Below are positions 17,061 through 26,949 of a stretch of 64,000 nucleotides of DNA, piece after piece. Numbering within the stretch: position 1 is the stretch's first letter; each line of letters begins with the position of its first letter. The stretch comes from Vreelandella maris. GTDB lineage: Bacteria > Pseudomonadota > Gammaproteobacteria > Pseudomonadales > Halomonadaceae. The notes under the pieces were generated by a model that was not told where the DNA came from, ran no database searches, and saw nothing but the letters and a program-made list of their open reading frames with translations. The DNA lies in contig NZ_JABWCV010000014.1 in NCBI RefSeq assembly GCF_013371085.1, positions 54,149 to 118,148 of the forward strand, in the 5' to 3' direction. Made by a program: the position numbers and the translations under genes.

Positions 17061-17640
17061 ACCGACTCTCTTCAAGTACACAGGCAAGTAAAAACTCAAT
17101 CGCTTCCAGGTGACGGCGGCAACTGGCAATGCTATCACCCACGGCATAAATGCCGTGCCCTGCGACCAAAAAGCCCCAGGGCATTGGCCAGCCGAGGCGC
17201 ACATGCTCGGCCAGTTCTTCCATATTTTGGGAGTTGGGCACGACGGGCAAATGGATGGTCTCGTAGTGAGTAGCGTTGCCCTGTAGCGCTTTTTGCATTT
17301 CAAAACCGCTTAGCTCGATACCCTTTGGAAAGCGCCGCGACAGCACCGTGCTGGCCACGGTGTGAGTGTGGAGCACGCAGTTAATCGAAGCGTCTAAGCG
17401 ATAGAGCGCGGCATGCAGATCGCTCTCCGCGCTCGGCTTACCATCACCTGATAGCACCTTGCCATCCAGGTCACACAGCAATAGGTCATCAGCCTGAATG
17501 CAGGTTTTATCCCGGCCAGAGGCGGTCACAAGATAGCCCGCCTCGGTGCGGGCGGAAAAATTACCGCCGGTAGCAGGAGTCCAGCCTTGCTGCGCCGCCC
17601 ATGAAATGGCGGCCAGCAGTTCAGTTTGTAGCGTCATCAT
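17053..17640 (-). CDS. mtnB: Methylthioribulose-1-phosphate dehydratase (MtnB)
   Basis: A class II aldolase-fold enzyme that dehydrates 5-methylthioribulose-1-phosphate. The zinc-site motif HTHTVASTVLSRRF and the later AGHGIYAVGDSIA are visible. The frame is open from 17673, but GAGGTGA ten bases upstream of the ATG at 17640 and the typical N-terminus (MMTLQTELLAAISWAAQQGW) favour 17640, giving 195 residues; no ribosome site precedes 17673. First gene of mtnBCD, divergent from mtnA. Confidence 0.93.
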   Translation of the reverse strand: MMTLQTELLAAISWAAQQGWTPATGGNFSARTEAGYLVTASGRDKTCIQADDLLLCDLDGKVLSGDGKPSAESDLHAALYRLDASINCVLHTHTVASTVLSRRFPKGIELSGFEMQKALQGNATHYETIHLPVVPNSQNMEELAEHVRLGWPMPWGFLVAGHGIYAVGDSIASCRRHLEAIEFLLACVLEESRWS

Positions 17641-17742
17641 AAGGTCTGCGTCACCTCTTCTATTGGCAGCCATTCTATATGATAAGCTTCGCGGCTGATA
17701 AGCCGTGTAGCTGTTCCGATCAAGTACTCAAGGAGTCCATCG

Positions 17743-18762
17743 ATGCCTCAACTTCAGTCACGCAGTTTGCGGGTCCATGCCGATACGCTTGAGTACTTGG
17801 ATCAAACCCAGTTGCCGCAAGCTGAAAAGTGGGTGCCCTGTGACTCTCCCGAGGCGTGGCAGGGGGCGGTTAAGAACCTAGCCATTCGTGGCGCACCACT
17901 GATTGGTTTGAGCGCCGCTTTCGTGCTGGCGCAGTACGCCGCGCGCCATCCAGAACACGATTGGCAGGAAGTCAGCGATCGCCTGCGCGCCACACGTCCG
18001 ACAGCCGTCAATCTAATGTACTGCCTGGATGCCATGGAAGCCTGCTTTGAGCAAGGCGCCAATGCTCTAGCCGAGCGCGCCGCCGCGCTGTTTGCAGAGG
18101 ATCGTGCGCTGTGCCAACAAATGGCCGAACGGGGCGCTGACTTGCTGGAAATGGGTGATCGTGTGCTCACCCACTGCAACACTGGGGCGCTGGCCACTGC
18201 AGGGGTGGGCACCGCGATTGGCGCGCTGGCGGTGGCCAAACAGCGTGGCGTAGACCTTCATGTGTATGTGGATGAAACCCGCCCGCTGCTGCAAGGTGGC
18301 CGCTTAACCGCCTGGGAAATGGCTGATCTGGGTATTCCCTACCAGTTAATTACCGACAGCATGGCCGCGAGCCTGATGGCGTTAGGCAAGGTGGATAAAG
18401 TGATGGTGGGGGCTGACCGTATCTGCGCCAACGGCGACTTCGCCAATAAAGTGGGCACTTACATGCTGGCGGTAATCGCTCACTACCATCAGGTGCCGTT
18501 CTATGTGGTGGCCCCCTACACCACAGTAGATCCTGCCTGCGCCACTGGCGCGGACATTCCTATTGAGCAGCGCGATCCCGCTGAGGTGCGCGGCGCCGCA
18601 GGGGCTTTTGGTGAGGTAATTTGGGCACCCGACAACGCCCCGGTATGGAATCCCGCCTTTGACGTCACCCCCGCCAAACTCGTCACTGCCTGGATTTTGG
18701 ATACCGGGGTTTTTGATGCCGCCGCCATTGAGCGCGGCGAGCATTTTCTGGGGCGAAGTTAA
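17743..18762 (+). CDS. mtnA: Methylthioribose-1-phosphate isomerase (MtnA)
   Basis: A 339-residue member of the eIF2B-like family that isomerises methylthioribose-1-phosphate to the ribulose form. Signature segments are [13 protein letters not shown], the catalytic Cys in [14 protein letters not shown] and the catalytic Asp in [25 protein letters not shown] lies just before the ATG. It is divergent from mtnBCD, and its end overlaps that of recQ (convergent) by four bases. With MtnK, MtnB, MtnC and MtnD it completes the MTR-to-ketomethiobutyrate route; the nucleosidase and final transaminase are not in the window. Confidence 0.95.
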   Translation: MPQLQSRSLRVHADTLEYLDQTQLPQAEKWVPCDSPEAWQGAVKNLAIRGAPLIGLSAAFVLAQYAARHPEHDWQEVSDRLRATRPTAVNLMYCLDAMEACFEQGANALAERAAALFAEDRALCQQMAERGADLLEMGDRVLTHCNTGALATAGVGTAIGALAVAKQRGVDLHVYVDETRPLLQGGRLTAWEMADLGIPYQLITDSMAASLMALGKVDKVMVGADRICANGDFANKVGTYMLAVIAHYHQVPFYVVAPYTTVDPACATGADIPIEQRDPAEVRGAAGAFGEVIWAPDNAPVWNPAFDVTPAKLVTAWILDTGVFDAAAIERGEHFLGRS

Positions 18763-20888
18763 CCCTTTGCGGCCATGGATGCCCGCACGCATTGCAGAAT
18801 CGCATAATCAATACGCCCTTCCAGTGCGTCGAACACCACTTTTAACCCTTGATCTGGATATTGCACAAAGGCGGCGCGGACCTGCTCTAAGGTTGCAGCG
18901 TCCAGGGCGATCACTTCTTCAAGCGCCAGCTCGCCGCTTTGAATCGCATCGCTTAGGTGGCGATACACGGTATTAGCGGCTAAGCCGCGCTGCTCGGCGA
19001 CTTGTTCCGGCGTTAACCCCTGACGTAGTAGCGCTGCGGATTCCAGAGCGCTGGCGCCCGGATTGGCACTGGTGGCAGGTTCGTTTGGGTGCGCCAGAAT
19101 AACGGCCAAAAAGCCCACGCCGTAATCTGCCAACTTGCGCGCGCCGATGCCGGATATGGCGCCCAGTGCCGCTAAACTCTGGGGATTCTGCTCGACCATT
19201 TCAGCCAGGGTGGCGTCGTGGAAGATCACATAGGCTGGCACGCCCTGGGCTTCGGCCAGTTCCCGGCGGTGCTGGCGAAGGGCTTCCCATAGCGCGCCAT
19301 GGCCCAGAGTGGCTGAGGCGCCTTTGCTTCCCCGCCGGGCAGGGTTGGCTTTGCTTGGCTTGCGCAGGGTGAGGTTCTGCTCGCTGCGAAGCACCGGCTT
19401 GGCATTGGCGGTGAGCTTGATGGCGCCGTGGCCTTCCATATCCACGCTCAAAAAGCCGCTGGCAATCAGTTGGCGAAAGAGCGCTTTCCATTCGCTGGCC
19501 GTGAGGTCTTTGCCGATGCCGAAGGTGCTGAGGCGGTCGTGGCCAAAGCGGGCGATACGTTCATTGCTTTTGCCTAGCAGTACATCCACGAGGTAGGTCA
19601 CGCCGAAGCGCTGCTCGGTGCGGTAGACGCACGACAGTGCCTTTTGCACCGCCACGGTGGCCTCCCAGGTCTCGGGTGGGGTCAGGCAGTTATCGCAGTT
19701 GCCGCAAGGGGCGTCCAGGTGATCGCCAAAGTAGTGCAAAAGCGCCTGGCGGCGGCAGCTGATGATCTCGCACAGCCCCAGCATGGCATCGAGCTTTTGC
19801 TGTTCGATGCGCTTTTGCTGGTCGGCGGCGCTGGAGTCCTGCTGCATCTGGCGTAGCGTGATCACATCCTGAAGTCCATAGGCCATCCAGGCATCGGCGG
19901 GCAGGCCATCACGCCCGGCGCGGCCTGTCTCCTGATAGTAGGCTTCGATGCTCTTGGGCAGGTTGAGATGCGCGACAAAGCGCACGTCGGGCTTGTCGAT
20001 GCCCATGCCAAAGGCAATGGTGGCCACGACGACCACGCCATCTTCACGCAGAAAGCGGGTCTGGTGGTGCTGGCGCTGCTCGGGAGGAAGCCCCGCGTGG
20101 TAGGGCAGTGCCGTCAACCCCTGGCGTTCCAGCCAGGCGGCGGTCTCCTCCACCTTGCGCCGGGAAAGGCAGTAAATGATGCCCGCCTCGCCGTCGTGGT
20201 GCTCGCGGATAAAGCGCAGCAGCTGTTCCTTGGCGTTACCCTGATTTTCGGCGATATGGTAGCGGATGTTGGGGCGGTCAAAGCCGCTGTTGTAAAGCGC
20301 CGCCTCCTGGAGCTGCAGATGCTCCATGATATCGCCCCGGGTGGGCACATCGGCAGTGGCGGTGAGGGCGATGCGCGGCACCTGGGGAAAGCGCTGGTGT
20401 AGCTGGGAGAGCTGGCGATACTCGGGGCGGAAATCGTGGCCCCACTGGGAGACACAGTGGGCTTCATCAATGGCGAACAGCGCAATCCGGGTCTGCTCCA
20501 GCAGCCTCTGCATACGCGGCGTGGCCAACCGCTCGGGCGCGACATATAAAAGATCCAGCTCGCCTGCCCGTAGCCGATTCTCTACCTCGACTGCCTCGTG
20601 ATAGTCGAGGCTGGAGTTGAGGTAGTCCGCCCTAACCCCGTTCTGCTTAAGCGCCGCCACCTGATCCTGCATCAGCGCGATCAGTGGCGAGACCACAATG
20701 GCGGTGCCTTCGCGCAGCAGTGCTGGGATCTGATAACACAGCGACTTGCCTCCACCGGTAGGCATCAGCACCAGCGCATCACCACCGGCGATCACATGCT
20801 CAATGATCCCCTGCTGCGGGCCGCGAAAGCTGTCGTAGCCAAATACCTCCTGCAGTACCTTGAGGGCTGCCGGGTCGCCGTGCATCAA
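18759..20888 (-). CDS. recQ: ATP-dependent DNA helicase RecQ
   Basis: A 709-residue superfamily 2 helicase, 3'-5' polarity by family. Order of parts: Q-motif region [10 protein letters not shown], Walker A MPTGGGKS (about residues 39-46), DEAH box in [18 protein letters not shown], motif [12 protein letters not shown], the RecQ zinc site (CxxxxC then APCGNCDNC), winged helix (RQC), HRDC domain near residues 515-590 ([15 protein letters not shown]) and a C-terminal helicase-associated HTH ([21 protein letters not shown]). The extra C-terminal HTH makes it longer than the roughly 610-residue E. coli protein. It is unrelated to its metabolic neighbours. Confidence 0.95.
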   Translation of the reverse strand: MMHGDPAALKVLQEVFGYDSFRGPQQGIIEHVIAGGDALVLMPTGGGKSLCYQIPALLREGTAIVVSPLIALMQDQVAALKQNGVRADYLNSSLDYHEAVEVENRLRAGELDLLYVAPERLATPRMQRLLEQTRIALFAIDEAHCVSQWGHDFRPEYRQLSQLHQRFPQVPRIALTATADVPTRGDIMEHLQLQEAALYNSGFDRPNIRYHIAENQGNAKEQLLRFIREHHDGEAGIIYCLSRRKVEETAAWLERQGLTALPYHAGLPPEQRQHHQTRFLREDGVVVVATIAFGMGIDKPDVRFVAHLNLPKSIEAYYQETGRAGRDGLPADAWMAYGLQDVITLRQMQQDSSAADQQKRIEQQKLDAMLGLCEIISCRRQALLHYFGDHLDAPCGNCDNCLTPPETWEATVAVQKALSCVYRTEQRFGVTYLVDVLLGKSNERIARFGHDRLSTFGIGKDLTASEWKALFRQLIASGFLSVDMEGHGAIKLTANAKPVLRSEQNLTLRKPSKANPARRGSKGASATLGHGALWEALRQHRRELAEAQGVPAYVIFHDATLAEMVEQNPQSLAALGAISGIGARKLADYGVGFLAVILAHPNEPATSANPGASALESAALLRQGLTPEQVAEQRGLAANTVYRHLSDAIQSGELALEEVIALDAATLEQVRAAFVQYPDQGLKVVFDALEGRIDYAILQCVRASMAAKG

Positions 20889-20947
20889 TGCTCTCCTTGT
20901 CTCGTGCTAGAGAGCTAATTGTCGCACGAAAATTCAAGGGAGTTGGC

Positions 20948-21790
20948 CTAGCGAATCCCTGCCCGTAAAAATGATTGTACGAACTGGCGTTGGAACAGCA
21001 GAAAGGCGACCAGCAGCGGGGCGATACTGAGCAGGGTTGCGGCACTGACGGTCGCCCAGTTAACGCCGGTTTCGGGCGCAGAAAAGACCCCTAACCCTAC
21101 CGTAAGCGGGCGGCTCTCTACCGAGTTGGTCACCACTAAGGGCCAGATAAAGTTGTTCCAGTGGTGGCTAATCGAGACCAGCCCATAAGCCAGGTAAGTG
21201 GGCTTGGCGAGCGGTACGTACACCTTCCACAAAATTTCCAGCCAGTTGCAGCCTTCGATGCGTGCGGCGTCTTCCAGCTCCCTTGGAATGGTTTTAAAGG
21301 TTTGGCGCAGCAGAAAAATACCCAGGGCGCTGGCCACATAGGGCAGGCCAATCCCGGTAATGGTGTTGATCAGTCCCAACTCACTGGCGATGCGGTAGTT
21401 CTCGACAATCAGCACTTCGGGGAACACAAAAAGCTGAATCAGCACCAGCATAAACAGAACGTTCTTGCCGGGAATCGGGAAGCGCGCAAAGGCAAACGCC
21501 GCCAGGGTGCAGACCACAAACTGACCGATCACTACCCCCGTCACCAGGGCGAAGGTATTCAGGTAGTAACGAGCAAAGGGCGCTTGCGACCAGGCGTTGG
21601 CGAAGTTCTCCAGCGTCAGCGGGGCGAAAAGTTCGAAATTCACCATAAACTCGCTGGGGTGGAAGGCGGCCCAAAAGGCATACAGCAGCGGAAAAATCCA
21701 AATAATCGCCAGCAGCCACGCGGCCACGGTTTCCAGTGATGAAATGGAGACGAAACGGTCGCGGGGGGCATAGGGTGTCGTCGTATTCAT
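20948..21790 (-). CDS. ugpE: ABC transporter permease, UgpE-like
   Basis: A 280-residue inner-membrane permease with six hydrophobic segments. The ABC-coupling EAA loop is visible as LEDAARIEGCNWLEILWKVYVPLAKP. It is the MalG/UgpE-type partner of the preceding UgpA-like permease, with which it overlaps by four bases. Last gene of a ugpC-ugpB-ugpA-ugpE minus-strand operon. Glycerol-3-phosphate or a glycerophosphodiester is the substrate suggested by family; other sugars are possible. Confidence 0.87.
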   Translation of the reverse strand: MNTTTPYAPRDRFVSISSLETVAAWLLAIIWIFPLLYAFWAAFHPSEFMVNFELFAPLTLENFANAWSQAPFARYYLNTFALVTGVVIGQFVVCTLAAFAFARFPIPGKNVLFMLVLIQLFVFPEVLIVENYRIASELGLINTITGIGLPYVASALGIFLLRQTFKTIPRELEDAARIEGCNWLEILWKVYVPLAKPTYLAYGLVSISHHWNNFIWPLVVTNSVESRPLTVGLGVFSAPETGVNWATVSAATLLSIAPLLVAFLLFQRQFVQSFLRAGIR

Positions 21791-22671
21791 TGGTAGTGCG
21801 TCCTACGATCTAGAATCGTGAACTTAAGCGTGGCGACGACGGCGAGTACCAGCAGAATAACCACCGTAATGGTGGCGGCCGTGGTGCCGTCAAAAAATGA
21901 AAAGGCGTTCTCGTAGACGTAGTAGAGCAGCAGGTTGGTGGCGTTATTCGGGCCACCTTTGGTCAAAATGAACAGGTGATCCACCACCCTTACCGCGTTA
22001 ATCAGCGCATTGATGAGCACGAATAGCGTGGTGGGCATCAATAGTGGGAAGGTCACCCGCCAAAAAAAGTGCCAGCGGCTGGTACCTTCAAGGTCGGATG
22101 CCTCTTTTAGCTCGGGGGGCATACTTTGCAGCGCCGCCAAGTAGAAGATCATAAAAAAGCCGGCCTCTTTCCACACCGACATCGCAATCACGGAGCCCAG
22201 TGCAACGCTGGGGTCACCGAGCCAATTGACGCCGGAAAACCCGAGGATACCGAGCAGTTGATTGAATAGGCCAATCTGCGGCGCGTAGAAAAACATCCAG
22301 ATATTGGCCGCGGCGATCATCGGCAGGATGGTCGGCGTAAAGTAGGCCATGCGCACAACGCCGCGCCCGCGCAGTTTGCCGTTAACGAATAGCGCCATGC
22401 ATAAGGCCAGCGCGATAGAGGTAGGGATCGTACCGATGGCGTAGATTAAGTTGTTGCGCGCTACTTTCCAAAACGTCGGGTCATCGAACAACACCTGATA
22501 GTTTTCCAGCCCGACAAATTCAGTGGGGGCGCCGCGAAAGCCCGGTAAAAACAGGCTGTTGATCACCGTCGTGATCGTCGGAAGGTAAGCGAAAGTCGTC
22601 AGCAGTACCGCCGCCGGTAACAACAGTAGCGCGCCGTAAAGCTGCATTTTATGGTAGGCGGTTAAGGACAT
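21787..22671 (-). CDS. ugpA: ABC transporter permease, UgpA-like
   Basis: A six-span permease of about 294 residues with the EAA loop LKEASDLEGTSRWHFFWRVTFPLLMP. The frame is open a further five codons to a TTG at 22686, but the ATG at 22671 gives the usual N-terminus for the family (MSLTAYHKMQLYGALLLLP). A strong hairpin separates it from the binding protein gene upstream, and it overlaps ugpE by four bases. Confidence 0.87.
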   Translation of the reverse strand: MSLTAYHKMQLYGALLLLPAAVLLTTFAYLPTITTVINSLFLPGFRGAPTEFVGLENYQVLFDDPTFWKVARNNLIYAIGTIPTSIALALCMALFVNGKLRGRGVVRMAYFTPTILPMIAAANIWMFFYAPQIGLFNQLLGILGFSGVNWLGDPSVALGSVIAMSVWKEAGFFMIFYLAALQSMPPELKEASDLEGTSRWHFFWRVTFPLLMPTTLFVLINALINAVRVVDHLFILTKGGPNNATNLLLYYVYENAFSFFDGTTAATITVVILLVLAVVATLKFTILDRRTHYQ

Positions 22672-22695
22672 GATGGCACACCGCAAGTGAAAGAA

Positions 22696-22713
22696 GCCGG
22701 GGCGAGCCCCGGC
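22696..22713 (-). terminator. Intercistronic terminator-like hairpin between ugpB and ugpA
   Basis: Eight-base arms GCCGGGGC (22696-22703) and GCCCCGGC (22706-22713) with a two-base loop. On the minus strand it is followed by TTCTTTC, so partial termination after the binding protein gene is plausible. Confidence 0.7.
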
Positions 22714-22734
22714 GAACAGTGAAACCTATAACGA

Positions 22735-24015
22735 TTAACGGGCGTAGCGGCGCAGCACGCTATCGGCTTCTTGCTGCGCTTGGCTTAACGCTTCTTCTGG
22801 CGTCAGTTGGCCAGTCAGTGCTGCTTGCACGGCGTTATCCAGTGCGCGGCGCACACGGCCACCTTGGTAGGTAGAAAGCTCGGCAGTGCCGTGCTCAAGC
22901 TGGTCGCGGGCCACGGCTGCAGGCGCGAACTCTTCCACATAGCTTTTCAGTGCATCGGTTTCGTAGGCAGCGGGGCTAACGCCCATATAGCCGGTTTCGA
23001 TCGACCAGGCCGCGGCACGCTCGGGCGCGGTCATCCAGCGAATGAAGGTCATCGCCGCGCGCTGCTCTTCTTCGCTGGTATCTTCAAAGATGTAGAAATT
23101 ACCGCCGCCAGTGGGGCTGCCGCGCTGGGTTTTCATTGGCAGCATAGCAACACCGAAGTCGAAATCAGCTTCGCTGCGCACGGCGGTCAGGTTGCCGGTG
23201 GTGTGCCACATCATGGCGGTGGACTGCTCTAGGAAGTTCTGGCGCAGCGTGCCCCACTCAATGGTGCCATCGGGCATGGCGTTATGCTCGTCAGCCAGCG
23301 ATACCCAGTACTCCAGCGCTTCCACGGCGGCGGGGTCGTCAAAGTAGACCTCGGTGCCATCTTCGCTCATCAAGCGATGGCCGTTCTGAAACGCAAAGGC
23401 CTGGAACATCCAGTAGGGGTAGCCGGTAGAGGGCACCATCACGCCCCACTGTTCGCCGTTGGAGGCTTCCCGAACAGTGGCGGCCATCTCGGCCATCTCT
23501 TCCCAGTTTTCAGGCGGTGTTTCCGGATCTAGGCCAGCGGCTTCAAAAGCGTCTTTATTCCAGAACAGTACGATGGTGGAGCGCTGGAAGGGGATGCCGT
23601 AGGTTTTGCCATCCAACTGGCCGTTTTCCATCAGGCCGGGGTAGAAGCTATCCAGCCATTCGCGCTCCTCGTCGGTTTCGATTAGGTCATCGAAAGCCAC
23701 GATGGCGTTTTGTTCGATCAGCTCATACAGATCGATGGAAAACATGACCGACAGTTGCGGCGTGTCGCCGGCTTCCATGGCTGACATGGCGCGTACGCGG
23801 GTGTCGTCGTAGTTACCGGCGTAGATCGCTTCGACGTTGATATCGGGGTGTTCGCTTTCAAACTCCATGACTAGGTTGTCCACCACATCGGTGAGCGCCC
23901 CGCCCACCGAGACCGGGTAGTACATGGTCAGATCGACGCTGTCAGCGTTAACCTGAGCGGCACTTAATAAGCCCGCTGCCAGGGCCGTCATCGCAAAAGG
24001 GATCCGCGCACGCAT
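22735..24015 (-). CDS. ugpB: ABC transporter substrate-binding protein, UgpB-like
   Basis: A family 1 solute-binding protein of about 426 residues with a signal peptide (MRARIPFAMTALAAGLLSAAQVNA). The mature start VDLTMYYPVSVGGALTDVVD and the later NYDDTRVRAMSAMEAG match the UgpB pattern. A GTG at 24027 is in frame, but its GGAG is the ribosome site for the ATG at 24015. It binds the substrate in the periplasm and delivers it to UgpAE. The glycerol-3-phosphate specificity is family-based and not proven by visible residues. Confidence 0.87.
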   Translation of the reverse strand: MRARIPFAMTALAAGLLSAAQVNADSVDLTMYYPVSVGGALTDVVDNLVMEFESEHPDINVEAIYAGNYDDTRVRAMSAMEAGDTPQLSVMFSIDLYELIEQNAIVAFDDLIETDEEREWLDSFYPGLMENGQLDGKTYGIPFQRSTIVLFWNKDAFEAAGLDPETPPENWEEMAEMAATVREASNGEQWGVMVPSTGYPYWMFQAFAFQNGHRLMSEDGTEVYFDDPAAVEALEYWVSLADEHNAMPDGTIEWGTLRQNFLEQSTAMMWHTTGNLTAVRSEADFDFGVAMLPMKTQRGSPTGGGNFYIFEDTSEEEQRAAMTFIRWMTAPERAAAWSIETGYMGVSPAAYETDALKSYVEEFAPAAVARDQLEHGTAELSTYQGGRVRRALDNAVQAALTGQLTPEEALSQAQQEADSVLRRYAR

Positions 24016-24060
24016 AAAAGACTCCACAAGTATCAGGACTGAACCAAGGTTGAAAAGCGA

Positions 24061-25191
24061 TCAGTGTTGGAAAGAGCCCACCGCCGGTGGACGAGGAATG
24101 CTGCGGATTGGCGGCGCGAAATCGCTTAGTGGCATGTCATCGCGCCGCAGGCCGTTAGCATCGAAAAGGTGTATGTTCTTGGACGCCCAAAAGAGGCTGC
24201 AGGGCTGGCCAGTCAATAGCGGTTTGCCGCTTAATCGAACGCGCAGGGTATGCGAGCCCACCTCGACATAGGCAATGGTATCTGCCCCCAAGTACTCTTC
24301 ACTTACTACCTTGGCGGGTACGCCTGGCGACGCTGCTGGACGTAGCTCAATATCTTCTGGGCGCACGCCCAAGTGTCCACCGGCGGCCTCCATTGGCGCC
24401 ACAAGCGTGCTCGGCTCACCTTCTATGACGGCGCCAGTCTCACCGGCCACCAACGGCAGCAAATTCATCGCTGGGCTACCAATAAAGCTTGCGGCAAAGG
24501 CGCTGGCGGGGCGGTTATAAAGCTCGTCGGGCGTACCGTCCTGCACGATTTTGCCGTGCTGCATCAGAATGACGCGGTCGCCCATGCTCATGGCTTCGAC
24601 CTGATCGTGGGTAACGTAAATCACCGTCATGTTTAGGCGACTTTGGAGCGCTTTGATTTCCCGGCGCATGTCGCTGCGCAGCCGGGCATCCAGGTTGGAG
24701 AGCGGCTCATCCATCAGGCAAATGGGGTGTTCGGAGATAATCGAGCGTGCCAGGGCCACTCGCTGGCGCTGCCCACCGGAAAGCTTGGCAGGTTTGCGAT
24801 CCAGGTAATCGGTGAGATCGACCAATTCGGCGACTCTGGCAAGCCGTTCGCGCTGCTCGGCTTTGGGCACCTTGCGGCTACGCAGGCCAAAGACGATGTT
24901 GTCGGCAACGCTTAAATGCGGAAACAGGGCATAGGACTGAAACACCATGCTCAGCCCTCGGTCGCCGGGCGGCAGGCGTGTGACGTCGCGCTCGCCGATA
25001 TGAATACGCCCGCTGCTGGCTTCTTCCAAGCCTGCGATCATACGCAGCGTGGTTGATTTGCCGCAGCCCGAAGGGCCTAGCAGAATGACAAATTGCCCAG
25101 GCGTGACGTCGAAGGAGATATCATCGACAGCAGTGGTCGCGTCCCAACGTTTGGTGACACGTTCCAGGCGGATACGCGATTGGTTTGACAT
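24061..25191 (-). CDS. ugpC: ABC transporter ATP-binding protein, UgpC/MalK type
   Basis: An ATPase of about 376 residues: Walker A LLGPSGCGKSTT, Q-loop VFQSYALFPHLSV, signature KLSGGQRQRVALARSII, Walker B ICLMDEPLSNLD, and a C-terminal TOBE/regulatory domain (GVRPEDIELRPA). An in-frame GTG at 25200 exists; the ATG at 25191 gives the standard N-terminus. First gene of the ABC operon. The upstream gap to the sigma-54 regulator gene holds a sequence loosely like the operators of the sugar-acid cluster. Confidence 0.9.
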   Translation of the reverse strand: MSNQSRIRLERVTKRWDATTAVDDISFDVTPGQFVILLGPSGCGKSTTLRMIAGLEEASSGRIHIGERDVTRLPPGDRGLSMVFQSYALFPHLSVADNIVFGLRSRKVPKAEQRERLARVAELVDLTDYLDRKPAKLSGGQRQRVALARSIISEHPICLMDEPLSNLDARLRSDMRREIKALQSRLNMTVIYVTHDQVEAMSMGDRVILMQHGKIVQDGTPDELYNRPASAFAASFIGSPAMNLLPLVAGETGAVIEGEPSTLVAPMEAAGGHLGVRPEDIELRPAASPGVPAKVVSEEYLGADTIAYVEVGSHTLRVRLSGKPLLTGQPCSLFWASKNIHLFDANGLRRDDMPLSDFAPPIRSIPRPPAVGSFQH

Positions 25192-25304
25192 AGCACACAC
25201 ATCACCGGCTGTTGGTTGTTATTGGTTCAGCTTGTGTTGAAGGTGTTGCCGTTGTATGACACTTACATGGATCGTTTATGACAGCCGTTGTGTCAAGCAG
25301 AAAA

Positions 25305-26723
25305 TCATTTGGCGACTTTAATGCCATAGCGCTGAAGCCTACGCACCACGCTGGACTGACTGATGCCCAGCCGCTCGGCGATGGCATAGGTACTGGGGTG
25401 AGTGGTGCACAGCGCCTCAAGCGTTTCCCGCTCTAAACGGGCCATATACTGCTTAAGTGTTTCATGAGGCTCCAGCCCAGGTATCGACGTTGCTGGTGAC
25501 GAGCTCGGCAGGCTTGCATGGTGTTGATCGGTATATGGTTGAGCGGCAGGCACCTCGATTTGATCGGTAGGGCTGGAAAGCCAAGCCCGTTCCAACCAGT
25601 TCTCCAACTCACGAACGTTGCCCAGCCATTCACTGCCCATTAGGGTCGACCAAACGCGGGTATCGAGAATTTTTTGCCGCCCATAGCGCTGGTTCAGCCG
25701 GTTTAAACACGCTTCGACAAGGTCGGGAATATCCTCCCGGCGGTCGCGAAGGGGTGGCAGGGTGACCGGGATGACATTGAGACGGTAGTAAAGATCTAAC
25801 CGAAACCGCCCAGCCTCAACCTGTTTAGCCAAGTCTTGGTTAGTGGCCACAACCAAGCGGAAGTTGACCTTGCGGGAGCGAGTGTCACCCAGCCGAGTCA
25901 GGCTGCCATCTTGAATGACCTTTAACAGTTTGGTTTGCATTAGCAGCGGCAGCTCGCCGATTTCATCAAGGAACAGCGTGCCGCCCTCGGCCTGCTCCAA
26001 TAGTCCCGCCTTACCTTGCCGCGCCGCACCGCTAAAAGCGCCGGGCTGATAGCCAAACATCTCGGACTCAAACAAATTCTCAGGAATGGCCGCGCAGTTA
26101 ACGTCAATAAACGGCCCGTCACAGCGCTGGCTCCAGCGGTGTAGCTGTTTAGCAAAGGCGGTTTTACCCACGCCCGATTCACCCAGCATTAGCACATTGG
26201 CATCTGATGGTGCGACCCGCTTGAGTAGTAGCGCAATTTCACGCATCACGCTGCTGCGCACCTGCAGGTTATCCAGGGCATCATCCAGCGCCTGCTCTTC
26301 GGCATCCGGCGCGGCATGGCTGCGCTTTAAGTGTTCGCTAAAGCGTTTTTGGAGCAGCGCGTATTCGTCTTGCAGCAACTGGAGGTCGGTTAAATCTCGC
26401 GAGCGACTGATAATGCGTTCCAGCTTGCCATTCACGAACACCGGATAGGCTTCTGCAATGACGCGGCGGCCTGTGCCTGTGATTTGCATCAATTGCGCGG
26501 GCCGACGGGTACGCATGACTTCCATGGTAATGGAGGGCTTCAATACCCCAGCCGCCTGTAGCTGTTGAACGCTGCTGGAAAGCAGCTCTTCACGCGATAC
26601 TCCATAAACCGCTTCAGCACCTGGGCTGACATCCACGATCTGCCCATCGCCACTGACGATAAAGAAGTGATCGTTAGCAGTCTCTACAATGGTTTGCAGC
26701 ACATGTATGTCTATTTCACTCAC
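25305..26723 (-). CDS. Sigma-54-dependent transcriptional activator (PAS-AAA-Fis)
   Basis: A 472-residue enhancer-binding protein: PAS sensor (about residues 5-115, [21 protein letters not shown]), AAA+ domain with Walker A GESGVGKT (181-188), Walker [11 protein letters not shown] (247-256), and a Fis-type helix-turn-helix at the C-terminus ([23 protein letters not shown]). The sigma-54-contacting loop reads GAFSGA (228-233) instead of GAFTGA. GTG start with AAAGGAG nine bases upstream. It is divergent from the ureohydrolase operon, whose upstream region carries inverted repeats and a -24/-12 promoter, so it almost certainly activates that operon. The effector is unknown; the PAS domain may bind a small ligand. 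Confidence 0.92.
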   Translation of the reverse strand: MSEIDIHVLQTIVETANDHFFIVSGDGQIVDVSPGAEAVYGVSREELLSSSVQQLQAAGVLKPSITMEVMRTRRPAQLMQITGTGRRVIAEAYPVFVNGKLERIISRSRDLTDLQLLQDEYALLQKRFSEHLKRSHAAPDAEEQALDDALDNLQVRSSVMREIALLLKRVAPSDANVLMLGESGVGKTAFAKQLHRWSQRCDGPFIDVNCAAIPENLFESEMFGYQPGAFSGAARQGKAGLLEQAEGGTLFLDEIGELPLLMQTKLLKVIQDGSLTRLGDTRSRKVNFRLVVATNQDLAKQVEAGRFRLDLYYRLNVIPVTLPPLRDRREDIPDLVEACLNRLNQRYGRQKILDTRVWSTLMGSEWLGNVRELENWLERAWLSSPTDQIEVPAAQPYTDQHHASLPSSSPATSIPGLEPHETLKQYMARLERETLEALCTTHPSTYAIAERLGISQSSVVRRLQRYGIKVAK

Positions 26724-26744
26724 TGCAATCGACTCCTTTCAAAT

Positions 26745-26801
26745 AATTCATTATTGGATCTTTGATTCAATAATGAATTGATTAAGCGTCAAATTGATTC
26801 A
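26745..26801. promoter_or_regulatory. Upstream activator sites for the sigma-54 activator
   Basis: Perfect 12-base arms AATTCATTATTG (26745-26756) and CAATAATGAATT (26768-26779) with an 11-base spacer, followed by repeats of TTGATTCA at 26762-26769 and 26794-26801. They lie 50-110 bases upstream of the -24/-12 element, the usual place for enhancer-binding protein sites. Confidence 0.75.
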
Positions 26802-26852
26802 TTTTTGCATCGTTTGGCCGGTAATCCCACCACTTTATAGGGATCTACGACT

Positions 26853-26868
26853 TGGCATGATCTGTGCA
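26853..26868 (+). promoter_or_regulatory. Sigma-54 (-24/-12) promoter of the ureohydrolase operon
   Basis: TGGCATGATCTGTGCA matches the RpoN consensus TGGCAC-N5-TTGCA with the invariant GG and GC dinucleotides exactly 10 bases apart. A transcript would start near 26880, leaving a leader of about 70 bases before the ureohydrolase ATG. The divergent sigma-54 activator gene supports the call. Confidence 0.85.
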
Positions 26869-26949
26869 ATGTCTATAGGAGATAGCTAAGGCCGAAAGTC
26901 AGGAAAGTTGCATAGGCTAAATCGTCACAACAAATCCAAGGAGATGTGT

